Below, one piece after another: positions 51,201-57,185 of a stretch of 64,000 nucleotides of DNA. The stretch lies in contig NC_090022.1 in assembly GCF_037176765.1 (NCBI RefSeq), positions 88,485,891 through 88,549,890 on the forward strand, written 5' to 3'. The DNA is from Anolis sagrei. Lineage: Eukaryota; Chordata; Lepidosauria; Squamata; Anolidae. Every line of letters starts with the position of its first letter. The first letter of the stretch is position 1. The translations under genes were made by a program, and so were the position numbers. The notes beneath the pieces were generated by a model, which saw only the letters and a list, made by a program, of their open reading frames with translations, was not told where the DNA came from and made no database searches.

Positions 51201-53897
51201 ATGTAGATCAGTAGCTCCTGAAGGGAAGTTTTCATTTCTAGTTCTCTACTATGAGTCAGTCGAGGTCTTATGCTCCCTATGTGTGGAATTTCCAAGAACA
51301 TAAAAAGAGTGTAAGAAAATGTCAGCCACTGTCAAAAACAAGTAAATTTAAGTTTTGTCGAAGGCTTTCATGACCGGAATCCATGGGTTGTTGTAGGTTT
51401 TTCCGGGCTATATGGCCATGTTCTATATGGCCTCATTACCTCTGAGGATGCTTGGCATAGATGCAGGCGAAACGTCAGGAGAAAAATTGCCTCCAGAACA
51501 TGGCCATATAGCCCGGAAAAACCTACAACAACCCACAAATTTAAGTTTCTCTGCAATACAAGATAAATAAACAATCTTTGCAAATGAGAAATACAAATCC
51601 CAATGATATCAATTACTTTTTCATTGCACCAAAAGTAAAGTTCGAGCCATCAGATTTTATGTAATTAAGAAATACTAGAAGTGATGGCAGACATGAATTT
51701 AGATAGCTTCCACTGTGTAACATGATCAGAGTTCAGTGCCATTCTCCACCTGCTGAATGGAAAGAAAAGAAAAGAGGGCTTTTACTTCTTATGAACTGAA
51801 TGGTTTGTCTCTTTCCTCACTGAACTCTGGATGAGTCTCCTTGTTGGAGAGAAAAGCAGGGTATAAGGAAACATACTAATAACAATATTGTGAGGTCGAA
51901 CGTTTTCATGGCTGGAATCACTGAGTTGCTGTGAGTTTTCCGGGCTGTATGGCCATGTTCCAGAAGCATTGTCGCCTGACGTTTCACCCACAACTAAGGT
52001 AGCCACGTCAGGAGAGAATGCTTCTGGAACATGGCCATAAGCTTGGAAAACTCACAGCAACCCAATAATAATATTGTAGGAAAAACAATTCTTTTTGGCA
52101 TAACAAAACCAAGTGTGCATCTACACTGCAGAATTAATGCAGTTTGACACTACTTTAATTTCCATGACTCTATGCTATAGTATGGACTCATGGGAATGGT
52201 TGTTTTTACAAAATCTGTAGACTTCTCTGACAAAGAGTGCTGGTGCCTCACCAGACTAGAAATCCTGAGATTTCACAGTATTGACAAATTGCAGCTAAAG
52301 TGACATCACACTGCCTCAGTTCAACCATGGTTGTATTACACCAAACAGGATTATGTTTTCTACAGTAACCAGAGTTCAATGAGCGAAGAATTACATGTTC
52401 AATTCATACAAGATAAAAGCCCCCCTTCCTATTATTTCAATTCAGTATTTGATATCTTTGTGCCAAATGATGGTTACAATGCACTGTAGAAGCTAGTCAA
52501 GTATTTACATGCTGCAAGTCGCTTCTACATTATCACAGGCTGTCTGTGCCCTACACCACTGGAAAAATAACACTGTGTGGCTGGTATTGCTGACATCCAC
52601 CGGGAAGTAGCAGCCAATAATGAAAGGACCAAGGCAGTGACATCTCTGGCCCATCCTCTGTTTGCATATCAGCCAGCACGCCAATGCCTTAAATCAAGAA
52701 ATAGGTTTCTATGATCTACAGAGATACTCGCAGGAACACCTCAGCAAGTGAGAGTCCAAAGGTGGCAGGCGAAAATCCAGCACCCCAATCTATGGCTGAT
52801 ACCAAATGAGAGACTCCCCCTGGGCACACAGAAGACTGGGTGACTTGGAAAGCGCTGAACAGACTGCGCGCTGGCACCGCGAGATGCAGAGCCAACCTTA
52901 AGAAATGGGGCCACAAAGTGGAGTACACAACATGCAAGTGTGGAGAAGAGCAGACCGCAGACCACCTATTACAATGCATCCTGAGCCCTGCCACATGCAC
53001 AATGGAGGACCTTCTTATAGCAACACCTGAGGCACTCCAAGTGGCCAGCTACTGGTCAAAGGACATTTAGTATAATGCCAAGTTTTTTATGTTGTGTTTT
53101 TAAATACATTACAACTGTACACCCAATTTGCTTCTGTCACAATAAAAAAGGCAGTTAAAGTAGTGTCAAACTGCATTACTTCTACAGTGCAGATACATCC
53201 TGAGAGACACCAGAGGCACTTCAAGTGGCCATCTCCTGGTCAGAGGACACTTTGTATCATGCCAATTTTTTAAACTTTGTGGTTTTCTCAAATACATCAC
53301 AACTGCACTCTTGGTTCGCTCCTGATACGACAAATAAATAAGTATTTACATCTAGTATTTTTGAATTACATAAAACTTTACCGATGCATCTTTTCTCACT
53401 TTGAACTGCTTTAAAAGCCAGGCTTGCAGCAACTAAACCAAGCAGAGGAGAAGGAAACTGGGGCATTTCAAAAAAATGGGGACAGTGGGATGGCAGCTGG
53501 ATTGATTGCATCACATGAGGGAAGCTGAGGAGAGTATCCACCAGGCACGGGCAAACTTGGGCCTTCCAGGTGTTTTGGACTTCAGCTCCCACATTTCCAA
53601 ACAGCCTTGAGGGAGTTGAAGTCCAAACCACGAGGAGGGCCCAAGTTGGCCCAGGCCTGGTGTATAAGTGTACTTCTCTCCAAGGCTGTGCATCTCGCCC
53701 CGCCCTCGATGTGACCAGAAGAGGGACGAGAGTAACCAAGTAGAATAACAAAGGGGGGGGGGGGCCGAGAAGGGGTGTGTGCGGAGAGGCCAAGGGGGGC
53801 GAAGGAAGCGTGGCTCTGGATGGCTCCTGGACCCACCGAGGCTGCTTCTGCGGTCGCCCATGGACTCCTTGCTCGGCTGGACCCCCGTCAGCGACAT
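28277..53897 (-). CDS. PKD2L2: PKD2L2 (polycystin-2-like 2), 14 coding exons, apparently complete
   Basis: A six-transmembrane TRPP-type channel protein of about 632 residues; human PKD2L2 is about 613. Exons in transcript order: 53897-53837, 51276-51175, 50231-50098, 46970-46714, 44063-43842, 42596-42368, 39995-39825, 38648-38467, 37615-37495, 33809-33708, 33001-32925, 30959-30911, 30182-30103, 28388-28277. All borders are AG/GT and all phases agree. S1 is in exon 2. The large extracellular polycystin (TOP) domain spans exons 3-6, with [12 protein letters not shown] and [21 protein letters not shown]2-S3 are in exons 6-7, S5 and the pore in exons 8-9 (filter LGD), S6 in exon 9, then [18 protein letters not shown] short coiled coil ends the protein. 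PKD2 and PKD2L1 are excluded by the short termini and the MYOT/FAM13B neighbours. The human C-terminal linker segment rich in Lys/Glu is not found. Confidence 0.94.
29901..30035. mobile_element. hAT-type palindromic MITE with near-perfect 8-bp duplication
   Basis: The arms begin cagtggttgtcgacc and end ggttgagatccactg. Flanks are atctaaag and acctaaag (7 of 8). It lies 68 bases left of PKD2L2 exon 13. Confidence 0.8.
30103..30182 (-). CDS. PKD2L2: PKD2L2 coding exon 13
   Basis: Reads [20 protein letters not shown] then SQREFQ. The end corresponds to human PVTQEEFREL. The acceptor is tttttgcag and two bases are left for the last exon. Confidence 0.82.
30612..30661. mobile_element. Half of a hAT-type palindromic MITE
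   Basis: Only the right arm is present (tgggaattgtaggccaaaac ... gttgagaaccactg). Confidence 0.65.
30911..30959 (-). CDS. PKD2L2: PKD2L2 coding exon 12 (49 bases, low conservation)
   Basis: After one base completing an arginine codon it reads [16 protein letters not shown], then gtaagt. It is phase-compatible on both sides. It is much shorter than the human linker at this place, so one further exon could have been missed or lost. Confidence 0.7.
31340..31471. mobile_element. Palindromic hAT MITE (caggcatggg type) with 8-bp duplication
   Basis: The ends caggcatgggcagacttggg / ccaagtttgcccatgcctg are inverted. gtgtagag occurs exactly on both sides (31332-31339 and 31472-31479). The 8-bp duplication supports hAT transposition. 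Confidence 0.88.
32052..32607. mobile_element. hAT-like element interrupted by a hammerhead foldback repeat
   Basis: The left end is cagggcttcttaaac. The right end cagtttgagtagaagtg is roughly its inverse. The foldback element at 32311-32541 sits inside, with the target gatgttcagaag repeated at each side. Confidence 0.5.
32311..32541. mobile_element. Foldback Penelope-like/retrozyme repeat with hammerhead core
   Basis: Two inverted arms (tattgtcgaaggctttcatg ... and ... gaaaaacctacaacaact) meet at about 32440. A 12-bp duplication, gatgttcagaag, lies at 32299-32310 and 32542-32553. The right arm carries CTGAGGA, a six-pair stem with loop catagat, then GAAATGTC; the left arm carries a decayed complement. 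Confidence 0.75.
32925..33001 (-). CDS. PKD2L2: PKD2L2 coding exon 11
   Basis: Reads [20 protein letters not shown] and AYSIK. The start corresponds to human SYKNVLEKFRLKKAQKDED. The acceptor is cattcttag and the donor is gtaggc. Confidence 0.85.
33416..33640 (-). mobile_element. LINE 3'-end remnant, reverse orientation
   Basis: The phrases taccccacctttctctacc and gactcaaggtggtttacata are the complement of the common lizard LINE 3' end. It lies 68 bases left of PKD2L2 exon 10. Confidence 0.55.
33708..33809 (-). CDS. PKD2L2: PKD2L2 coding exon 10 (post-S6)
   Basis: Encodes [20 protein letters not shown] then [14 protein letters not shown], the cytoplasmic end of S6 and the following helix. 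It has 34 codons in phase 0. Confidence 0.96.
33956..34333 (+). mobile_element. Non-LTR LINE 3' end (C2H2-tail type), copy 1
   Basis: Encodes the end of a LINE ORF2 ([17 protein letters not shown]) and a zinc-finger-like tail [15 protein letters not shown]. The DNA ends at ggatcgcctaagtaag. Homologous to 43053 and 57186. Family name not assigned. Confidence 0.75.
35887..36314. mobile_element. Palindromic MITE (gggcccttcca type) split by a SINE
   Basis: The left end cagggcccttccaaatagg and the right end ctgtctagaagggccccc are inverted, with inner mirror phrases around ctgggatcagatcc-like motifs. The SINE at 36010 interrupts the right arm. Confidence 0.7.
36010..36278 (+). mobile_element. Sauria-type SINE, full length
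   Basis: A tRNA-like head with a B box (ggttcaaatcc at 36077-36087), a body (cagctccagctcctcat, acatgagagaagcctccc), and a Bov-B-like tail ctcaagtcgctcctgacac with AATA repeats. Target duplication tcctgggatt at 36000-36009 and 36279-36288. Confidence 0.9.
36757..37185 (-). mobile_element. CR1 LINE 3' end
   Basis: Reverse-oriented CR1 end: gaatcaaagagttggaagag, cagtccaaccccctgccatg, aacctctgcttaaaaacctc. Longer than the copy at 27828. It lies in PKD2L2 intron 9. Confidence 0.85.
37495..37615 (-). CDS. PKD2L2: PKD2L2 coding exon 9 (pore and S6)
   Basis: Reads [20 protein letters not shown], where LGD is the polycystin selectivity-filter motif, then S6 [15 protein letters not shown]. In the transcript a long C-run follows the donor by about 20 bases. 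Confidence 0.97.
37853..37960. mobile_element. Half of a gggcccttcca-type palindromic MITE
   Basis: The phrases ggggcctttccacactgccc, atctgatccttggttatctg and ccagtttaaagcag match the left arm of the copies at 35887 and 44357. Confidence 0.55.
38467..38648 (-). CDS. PKD2L2: PKD2L2 coding exon 8 (S5)
   Basis: Reads [20 protein letters not shown], then S5 [20 protein letters not shown], ending STFQNC plus two bases of an isoleucine codon. Almost identical to human. Confidence 0.97.
38703..39063. mobile_element. hAT element, OposCharlie-like, with perfect 8-bp duplication
   Basis: The ends are cagtggctcccaaac and ctaggaaccactg. ccctaaag flanks both sides (38695-38702, 39064-39071). The interior (tttggtcaactttagattca, ttatttggggtgctgattca) recalls non-autonomous OposCharlie (OC1) elements, a group known for transfer among tetrapods. 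The name comes from memory. Confidence 0.75.
39132..39444. mobile_element. Pogo/Tigger-like MITE flanked by TA
   Basis: The ends caggttgagtatccctta and gataatcaagctg are inverted repeats. Both sides are flanked by TA, the pogo/mariner target. The interior matches the arms of the element at 47716. Confidence 0.75.
39825..39995 (-). CDS. PKD2L2: PKD2L2 coding exon 7 (S3-S4)
   Basis: Reads [20 protein letters not shown], then [20 protein letters not shown] and NVFFAWIK, the S3-S4 segment of polycystins. It has 57 codons in phase 0. Confidence 0.96.
40837..41161 (-). mobile_element. Penelope-like/retrozyme repeat, long form, reverse
   Basis: Carries the family left arm (gttgaaggctctcatggccg, tgtatggccatgttccagaa), then a 180-base body shared with 48935-49115 (ctgtttgaggcaagtgtaaa). 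tgaaagag occurs at both sides (40829-40836, 41162-41169). The ribozyme core is decayed. Confidence 0.65.
42034..42190. mobile_element. gggcccttcca-type palindromic MITE
   Basis: The inner arms ccctatatcccaggatctga and tcagatcctgggatataggg are exact inverted repeats. The outer ends ctgaggc and gcctgag also pair. Confidence 0.75.
42368..42596 (-). CDS. PKD2L2: PKD2L2 coding exon 6 (end of TOP domain, S2)
   Basis: Reads [20 protein letters not shown], then the S2 helix [18 protein letters not shown], and [10 protein letters not shown], the start of S3. Confidence 0.96.
43053..43379 (+). mobile_element. Non-LTR LINE 3' end (C2H2-tail type), copy 2
   Basis: Starts gccaaccttcaaaactgtgg and ends gcctaagtaagtaagta, a TAAG-repeat tail. 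About 325 bases are homologous to the copies at 33956 and 57186. Confidence 0.75.
43426..43500. mobile_element. Half of a caggcatggg-type hAT palindrome
   Basis: The phrases gggcatggggcaaactttgg and ccaggtgttttggacttcaa match one arm of the 31340 family. Confidence 0.6.
43842..44063 (-). CDS. PKD2L2: PKD2L2 coding exon 5 (polycystin domain)
   Basis: Reads [20 protein letters not shown], then [15 protein letters not shown] and [20 protein letters not shown]. Conserved with human SPWHWGFLGVYRNGGYIF. Confidence 0.96.
44205..44356. mobile_element. gggcccttcca-type palindromic MITE
   Basis: The arms cagccctatatcccaggat and ccctgggatatagggctgtg, with cagaaaatcccaca and tgtgggattttctg, form a long hairpin. 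Confidence 0.75.
44357..44510. mobile_element. gggcccttcca-type palindromic MITE, adjacent second copy
   Basis: The arms atcacaggatctgatcccag and ggcatcagatcctgggatat are inverted. The element directly abuts the copy on its left. Confidence 0.65.
44546..44884. mobile_element. aattaatgcagtttgacac-type palindromic MITE, compound
   Basis: The left end ttaatgcagtttgacacc and right end gtgtcaaactacattaattc are inverted. Inner fragments of the same type suggest two overlapping copies. Confidence 0.6.
45028..45162. mobile_element. Perfect hAT palindromic MITE with perfect 8-bp duplication
   Basis: Two 57-base arms (starting cagtggttctcaacctgggg) are exact reverse complements around a 21-base spacer. 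ctccaaga flanks both sides (45020-45027, 45163-45170). The lack of mismatches implies a recent insertion. Confidence 0.93.
45422..46168. mobile_element. gggcccttcca-type MITE split by a second inverted-repeat element
   Basis: The outer arms (tagggcccttccacacagcc and gggctgtgtagaaaggccct) are separated by the insert 45498-46082. Confidence 0.75.
45498..46082. mobile_element. hAT-like non-autonomous element inside a MITE
   Basis: The ends cccatccagacag and ctgtctggatccagc are imperfect inverted repeats. ctcagat occurs on both sides (45491-45497, 46083-46089). Contains a C13 run at about 45788-45800 and inner tract gtccagacaatgttctgga. Confidence 0.7.
46714..46970 (-). CDS. PKD2L2: PKD2L2 coding exon 4 (polycystin domain)
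   Basis: Starts [20 protein letters not shown] and contains [20 protein letters not shown], hallmark polycystin-domain strings, with Cys at the conserved position of the finger loop. Several N-x-S/T sites suggest glycosylation. Confidence 0.96.
47716..48389. mobile_element. Tigger-like MITE split by a LINE fragment
   Basis: The left end cagggtagagtatcccta follows TA. The right part taagggatgattaactca is its inverse. The stretch tccatgaaaca is separated from its continuation acatttgtgtacaca by an insert (47941-48305). Confidence 0.65.
47941..48305 (+). mobile_element. LINE 3' end with (AAT)n tail inside a Tigger-like MITE
   Basis: Starts in an AAC repeat, then encodes [20 protein letters not shown] and KIIGADKIT, the tail of a LINE reverse-transcriptase ORF. 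The noncoding end ttgggaagtgtcagacgtgt leads to AAT repeats. Confidence 0.7.
48658..49276. mobile_element. Foldback Penelope-like/retrozyme repeat, largest copy
   Basis: Inverted terminal arms (gtgagttttccgggctgtat ... and ... cagcccgaaaaactcacag) enclose a LINE-like tail (48800-48930) and the 180-base family body. A 13-bp duplication cttcatagagctg lies at 48645-48657 and 49277-49289. Both ribozyme cores are decayed. Confidence 0.72.
49552..49610 (+). mobile_element. 3' tail of a 5S-derived SINE
   Basis: gggtcgccctaagtatgaaa and caacttgatggcacacaaca match the tail of lizard 5S-SINEs. The head is missing. Confidence 0.5.
50098..50231 (-). CDS. PKD2L2: PKD2L2 coding exon 3
   Basis: Reads [20 protein letters not shown] then [13 protein letters not shown] and SITDYWE, the start of the extracellular polycystin domain. 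The donor is gtaacg at phase 0. Confidence 0.94.
50409..50614. mobile_element. aattaatgcagtttgacac-type palindromic MITE
   Basis: The ends agctacaccgtagagttaat and attaatgctagtgtagatgc, and the inner gggagttgtagtttga / tcaaactacagctccc, are inverted. Confidence 0.75.
50858..50992. mobile_element. hAT-type palindromic MITE
   Basis: The ends cagtgttttccaaactttgg and catttgggaatcactg are inverted. The flanks gtctaaac/ctccaaac agree at 6 of 8. Confidence 0.7.
51175..51276 (-). CDS. PKD2L2: PKD2L2 coding exon 2 (first membrane helix)
   Basis: Reads [20 protein letters not shown] then the hydrophobic [13 protein letters not shown]. This matches human TTLQELLLYFIFLINLCILT and forms S1. Confidence 0.9.
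51356..51536. mobile_element. Foldback Penelope-like/retrozyme repeat with best hammerhead
   Basis: The arms tgtcgaaggctttcatgacc / aacctacaacaaccc, with gggctatatggccatgttct / aacatggccatatagccc, form a foldback. A 12-bp duplication aaatttaagttt lies at 51344-51355 and 51537-51548. It sits just left of PKD2L2 exon 2. Confidence 0.8.
51439..51480 (+). ncRNA. Minimal type I hammerhead ribozyme motif
   Basis: Order seen: cct (stem I), CTGAGGA (51442-51448), stem II gcttg.. with loop catagat closing on caggc, GAAA (51469-51472), C, GTC (51474-51476), agg (stem I). All catalytic-core bases are present: CUGANGA, GAAA, and a UH cleavage site. Stem III is only about two pairs, as in Penelope-like elements. 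Stem II has one mismatch next to the loop and one unpaired base at its foot. Confidence 0.7.
51892..52065. mobile_element. Foldback Penelope-like/retrozyme repeat, short copy
   Basis: The arms (gaacgttttcatggctggaa ... and ... ggaaaactcacagcaaccca) are inverted. The flanking taacaatattgt / taataatattgt differ at one of 12. The left arm retains GAAACGTC on the minus strand but lacks CUGANGA. Confidence 0.7.
52113..52320. mobile_element. aattaatgcagtttgacac-type palindromic MITE, old
   Basis: The left half gcatctacactgcagaatta is well kept. The right half (aaagtgacatcacactgc) is diverged. Confidence 0.65.
52497..53152 (+). mobile_element. Bov-B/RTE-like LINE 3' end
   Basis: Translates to LTGCLCPTP-like and [14 protein letters not shown] text, then [35 protein letters not shown] and VASYWSKDI, the C-terminal end of an RTE/Bov-B-type ORF. 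The noncoding tail ends with cttctgtcacaataaaaaa. The ORF is interrupted upstream of 52840, so this is a decayed copy. Confidence 0.75.
53153..53204. mobile_element. Fragment of aattaatgcagtttgacac-type MITE
   Basis: ggcagttaaagtagtgtcaa and ctacagtgcagatacatcc form the right arm only, sandwiched between two Bov-B-like tails. Confidence 0.6.
53206..53342 (+). mobile_element. Second Bov-B-like LINE tail
   Basis: Repeats the preceding LINE end (ggcacttcaagtggccatct, tatcatgccaattttttaaa) and finishes ggttcgctcctgatacgaca with AAAT repeats, the same end as the SINE at 36010. Confidence 0.7.
53542..53659. mobile_element. caggcatggg-type hAT palindrome in PKD2L2 intron 1
   Basis: The ends caggcacgggcaaacttggg / cccaagttggcccaggcctg are inverted, with ttttggacttcagctccc / gggagttgaagtccaaa inside. 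Less than 200 bases from exon 1. Confidence 0.7.
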
Positions 53898-54110
53898 GTT
53901 GGAGAGGAGGAGGGAAGAGGAGAGGAGAAGAGAGAAGGAGGAGAGAAAGGGCTTGAAGAGGAGGACTAACAGCCTCCAGCCTCGGGCTTCGAAAGGAGTT
54001 GCGCCGAGTTCCAAGACAGAACCCCGCAAAGGCGGCTCCACACAGCCTTCCTCGCCCCGCCCTCCGCCAAGGAGGCTCTCCCCGGGAATTGGGAGAGAGT
54101 TGGCCTCCAA
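53690..54110 (-). promoter_or_regulatory. PKD2L2: GC/CpG-rich patch around the PKD2L2 first exon; candidate promoter and 5' UTR
   Basis: The GC content and CpG count rise sharply against an AT-rich background, with GC-box-like ccccgccc runs on both sides of the start codon (53897-53895). No TATA box is evident. The transcript is read leftward, so 53898-54110 would hold the 5' UTR and core promoter. A G-run lies at about 53752-53763 in intron 1. Confidence 0.5.
53837..53897 (-). CDS. PKD2L2: PKD2L2 coding exon 1 (start codon)
   Basis: The ATG at 53897-53895 opens [20 protein letters not shown] and one base of a glycine codon, then a GTGGGT donor. The phase fits exon 2 (two bases). The N terminus is not conserved across species, so assignment rests on phase, GC-rich context and position. 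Confidence 0.65.
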
Positions 54111-54240
54111 GCCCATTTATGGGGAACCTACCATGGGGGCTTCTTGGCCATTGATTCAGTGGGGGGAGAGCTGCTTTTGCCTTCCTCTGAGGCTGAGAGA
54201 GTGTGTCTTAGCCATCTTGACAGAGTATGCTTTTTTCCAC
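54105..54240 (-). mobile_element. tRNA-head SINE fragment, reverse
   Basis: ggggaacctaccatgggggc and tgccttcctctgaggctgag match the middle of the SINE at 61934. Confidence 0.55.
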
Positions 54241-54270
54241 TTTGGAGATCACTGTATCTACTCTGGAGAG

Positions 54271-54411
54271 CAGGCATGGGCCAACTTGAGCCTTCCTCCA
54301 GGTGTTTTGGACTTCAACTCCCACAATTCCTAACAGCCTACCGGCTGTTAGGAATTGTGGGAGTTGAAGTCCAAAACACCTGGAAGCAGGCCCAAGTTGG
54401 CCCATGCCTTG
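54271..54411. mobile_element. caggcatggg-type hAT palindrome
   Basis: The arms gttttggacttcaactccca and tgggagttgaagtccaaaac are exact inverted repeats around caattcctaacagcctaccg. Confidence 0.8.
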
Positions 54412-54765
54412 AGTTAATGCATCACTTCCATGGCGCAAGGATATGGAACCATGGAGTTCTCATTTTACAAGATCTCTATCTCGTCTTCACTGCCAAAGAG
54501 TTTTTGATGGCTCGCTGAACTACAACTTCCAGGATTATATAGCATGGAGCCATGATGTCAAATGGGTCATTGAACTACAGCTTGCACGGACCCATGGTAG
54601 CAAAAGTGGTGTCAAACGGTGTTCATTCCACAGTGGAGACTCACCTATTGGGATACGGATGATGACCTCTTAGAATCACAACCTATTGAGGATTATGGAT
54701 TATGACCTGTTTGGATCATAATCTATTGGGCATCAGAGTTATGGAGGTGCTCTTTTACTTTATTG

Positions 54766-55507
54766 CAGTGTTTCTCAACCTTCCTAATGCTGTGACCCCT
54801 TAATACAGTTCCTTATGTTGTGATGACTCCCCAAATATAAAATTATTTTAGTTGCTACTTCATAACTGTAATTTTGCTACTGTTATGGATTCTAATGTAA
54901 ATATCTGATATGCAGGATGTATTTTCATTCACTGGAGCAAATTTGGCACAAATACCCGATATACCCAAATTTGAATACCTGATGGGGTTGGGCGGGGAAT
55001 AGATTTTGTCATTTGGGAGTTGTAGTTGCTGGGATTTATAGTTCAGTTACAATCAAAAAGCATTCTGCACTCCCCCAATGATGGAATAGAAATGAACTTG
55101 GCACACAGACCTCCCATGACCAACAGAAAATACTGGAAGGGTTTGGTGGCATTGACCTTGAGTTTCGGAGTTGTAGTTCATCTACATCCAGGGAGCACTG
55201 TGGACTCAAGCAATGATGGATCTGGACCAAACTTGGCATGGATACTCAATATGCCCAAATGTGAACGCTGGTGGACTTTGAGGAAAATAGACCTTGACAT
55301 TTGGGAGTTGTAGTTGCTGGGATTTATAGTTTACCTACCATCAAAGAGCATTCTGAACCCCACCAATGATAGAAGTGGGCTAAACTTCTCACACAGAACT
55401 CTCAGGACCAACAGAAAATACTGTGTTTTCTGATAATCTTTGGTGACCCCTCTGACACCCCCTCATGATCCCCGCAGGAGTCCCAACGCCTAGGTTGAGA
55501 AACGCTG
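54766..55507. mobile_element. hAT element with internal tandem repeats
   Basis: The ends cagtgtttctcaacct and aggttgagaaacgctg are inverted. The first 150 bases (cataactgtaattttgctac) resemble Charlie/SPIN-group 5' ends. The interior has about three related units of roughly 143 bases beginning near 55014, 55159 and 55301 (ggagttgtagttgctgggat). Confidence 0.72.
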
Positions 55508-55892
55508 CACAATAATGGATGCTCTCTGGGCTCGTAAACATCTTGTTTTTCTTCTATGCTTTCAGCAGACAAAGATTCAAGTAGACTTCTTTTAAAACAA
55601 CAAGTTTGTTTTACTCATAACAAAGTAAAACAAACTTATTTTAAAAGATATATGTGTTTAAATATACAGGCACATTTATTATCAGGTTAAACTTTGAAAT
55701 GCTTCAGTTTGTATCTTTAACTTATTGTCCTTAACAGTCTCTTCAAAAACTATATTGTTCTGTACAGTTCCCTTTCATAACAGTCAACTTTCAAAGCAAC
55801 TCAAGCCTCAACAGTTTTCTAAGTTCCTACACTGACATCTGACTGAAAAACAGACTTCTGTACTCAAGAGCACCCTCTGTCTAACACTCAGG

Positions 55893-56068
55893 GTGTGTTG
55901 TTGTGCGCCTTCAAGTCCTTGCCGACTTAAGGCGACCCTATCGTGGAGCTGAGAGAATGTGACTCACCCAAAGCCAGCCACCCAGTGAGTTTCCATGGCT
56001 GAGAGAGGGATCAAATAGGGATCTAGACATAGTCCAACGCTGAAACCATTTGGCCACTTTGGCTCTCC
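55893..56068 (-). mobile_element. tRNA-head SINE, reverse orientation
   Basis: gttgttgtgcgccttcaagt, gacttaaggcgaccctatcg and tttccatggctgagag are characteristic of the widespread lizard tRNA-SINE in antisense. Confidence 0.7.
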
Positions 56069-56970
56069 ATTGGTCAGGTGGAGTCAGCAACATTCTACCA
56101 GTCTTACAAAGCCTTTTTACCCCTTTCCGAGGTTGAATTGAATAGCTACTGGGTAAGAAAGCATGTTGGTAGCTTTATCGAGCCATTTGCACACCCATAA
56201 ACCACCTGCTCTGGTGCCTTTAAAGTATTTAGGACACTCATCTTTACATAGTTCCGTGGAAAAAGTCCATAAACTGAAAGCCAATGGCTCACAGGTGAAC
56301 ACTGGCCTATGGATCACTATTTGAGTCCCTCCGGGGAGAGAGGGTGGAGAATAAATAAAGTAATATTGTTGTTATTATTGAATTAACACTGTGTTAGAAA
56401 ATGCTGCGGCTGTACATGTCAGAGAGCTATTCACAGATACAACTTGTTTCCCCCTTTGTGTACATGATGTAAAGTAGTCCAGGGTTAACTCAACAATGTA
56501 CATTCTAGTCTTGGTAACCCACACTTTTAGAGCTCACAAGCTATTGTTGCAACCATTAGTCAGAGGAACTTTACTTGTTCAGTTTGTAGAAAATTGCTGT
56601 GATATTGTACTCCGTACACCAAACTAATTAAATGCAGTGAAAATCATGCTCCCGGTAAATTTGGTATTGTCAAAAAGAGCCAGCTAGATTTCTAAAAAGA
56701 ATGAACAACATGTTTGAGGGAGCAATACACTCTGTCAGTAATGTCCAGCCATTTCCTTTTGTGTCTTCAGCTCCATCTTCTATAGGCCTGTCTTGATGAA
56801 AACCTCCAAATGTCAAGATGGAACCTTGACATTGTACACTGACTGGCTTCCTTGGCATTTTTATTCAGTTTACCTATAATATAAAGATATGTACTGTAAC
56901 CTAGTTCCCCTACCTTGGTGCCTCATTCAGCTGAAAGTACACCATAAAACATCAGCCACTACATGTATTC

Positions 56971-57096
56971 CAGTGGTTCTCAACCTGTGGGTTTTGGCCT
57001 TCAACTCCCAGAAAGCCTAATTAGCCAGCAAACTAGGTGGGATTTCTGGGAGTTGTAGGCCAAAACACCTGGGAACCCATAGGTTGAGAACCACTG
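56971..57096. mobile_element. hAT-type palindromic MITE
   Basis: The ends cagtggttctcaacctgtgg and ataggttgagaaccactg are inverted. The flanks atgtattc / atgtatcc agree at 7 of 8. Confidence 0.8.
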
Positions 57097-57185
57097 ATGT
57101 ATCCTTCATGGGGTTATAGTCACACGACCCTCCAGATTCCTTACCATTGGCCATACTTGCTAGAGTAGCTAGGACTTGTAGTGAG

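Noticed and set aside
53511-54116. 201-codon minus-strand open frame over the PKD2L2 start
   Set aside because: Only the 61 bases at 53897-53837 fit the gene; the rest reads through intron 1 and a hAT palindrome. Length is due to GC-rich sequence.
53779-54333. 184-codon plus-strand open frame
   Set aside because: Antisense of the CpG-rich PKD2L2 start and running into a SINE and a MITE; Arg/Glu low complexity, no domain.
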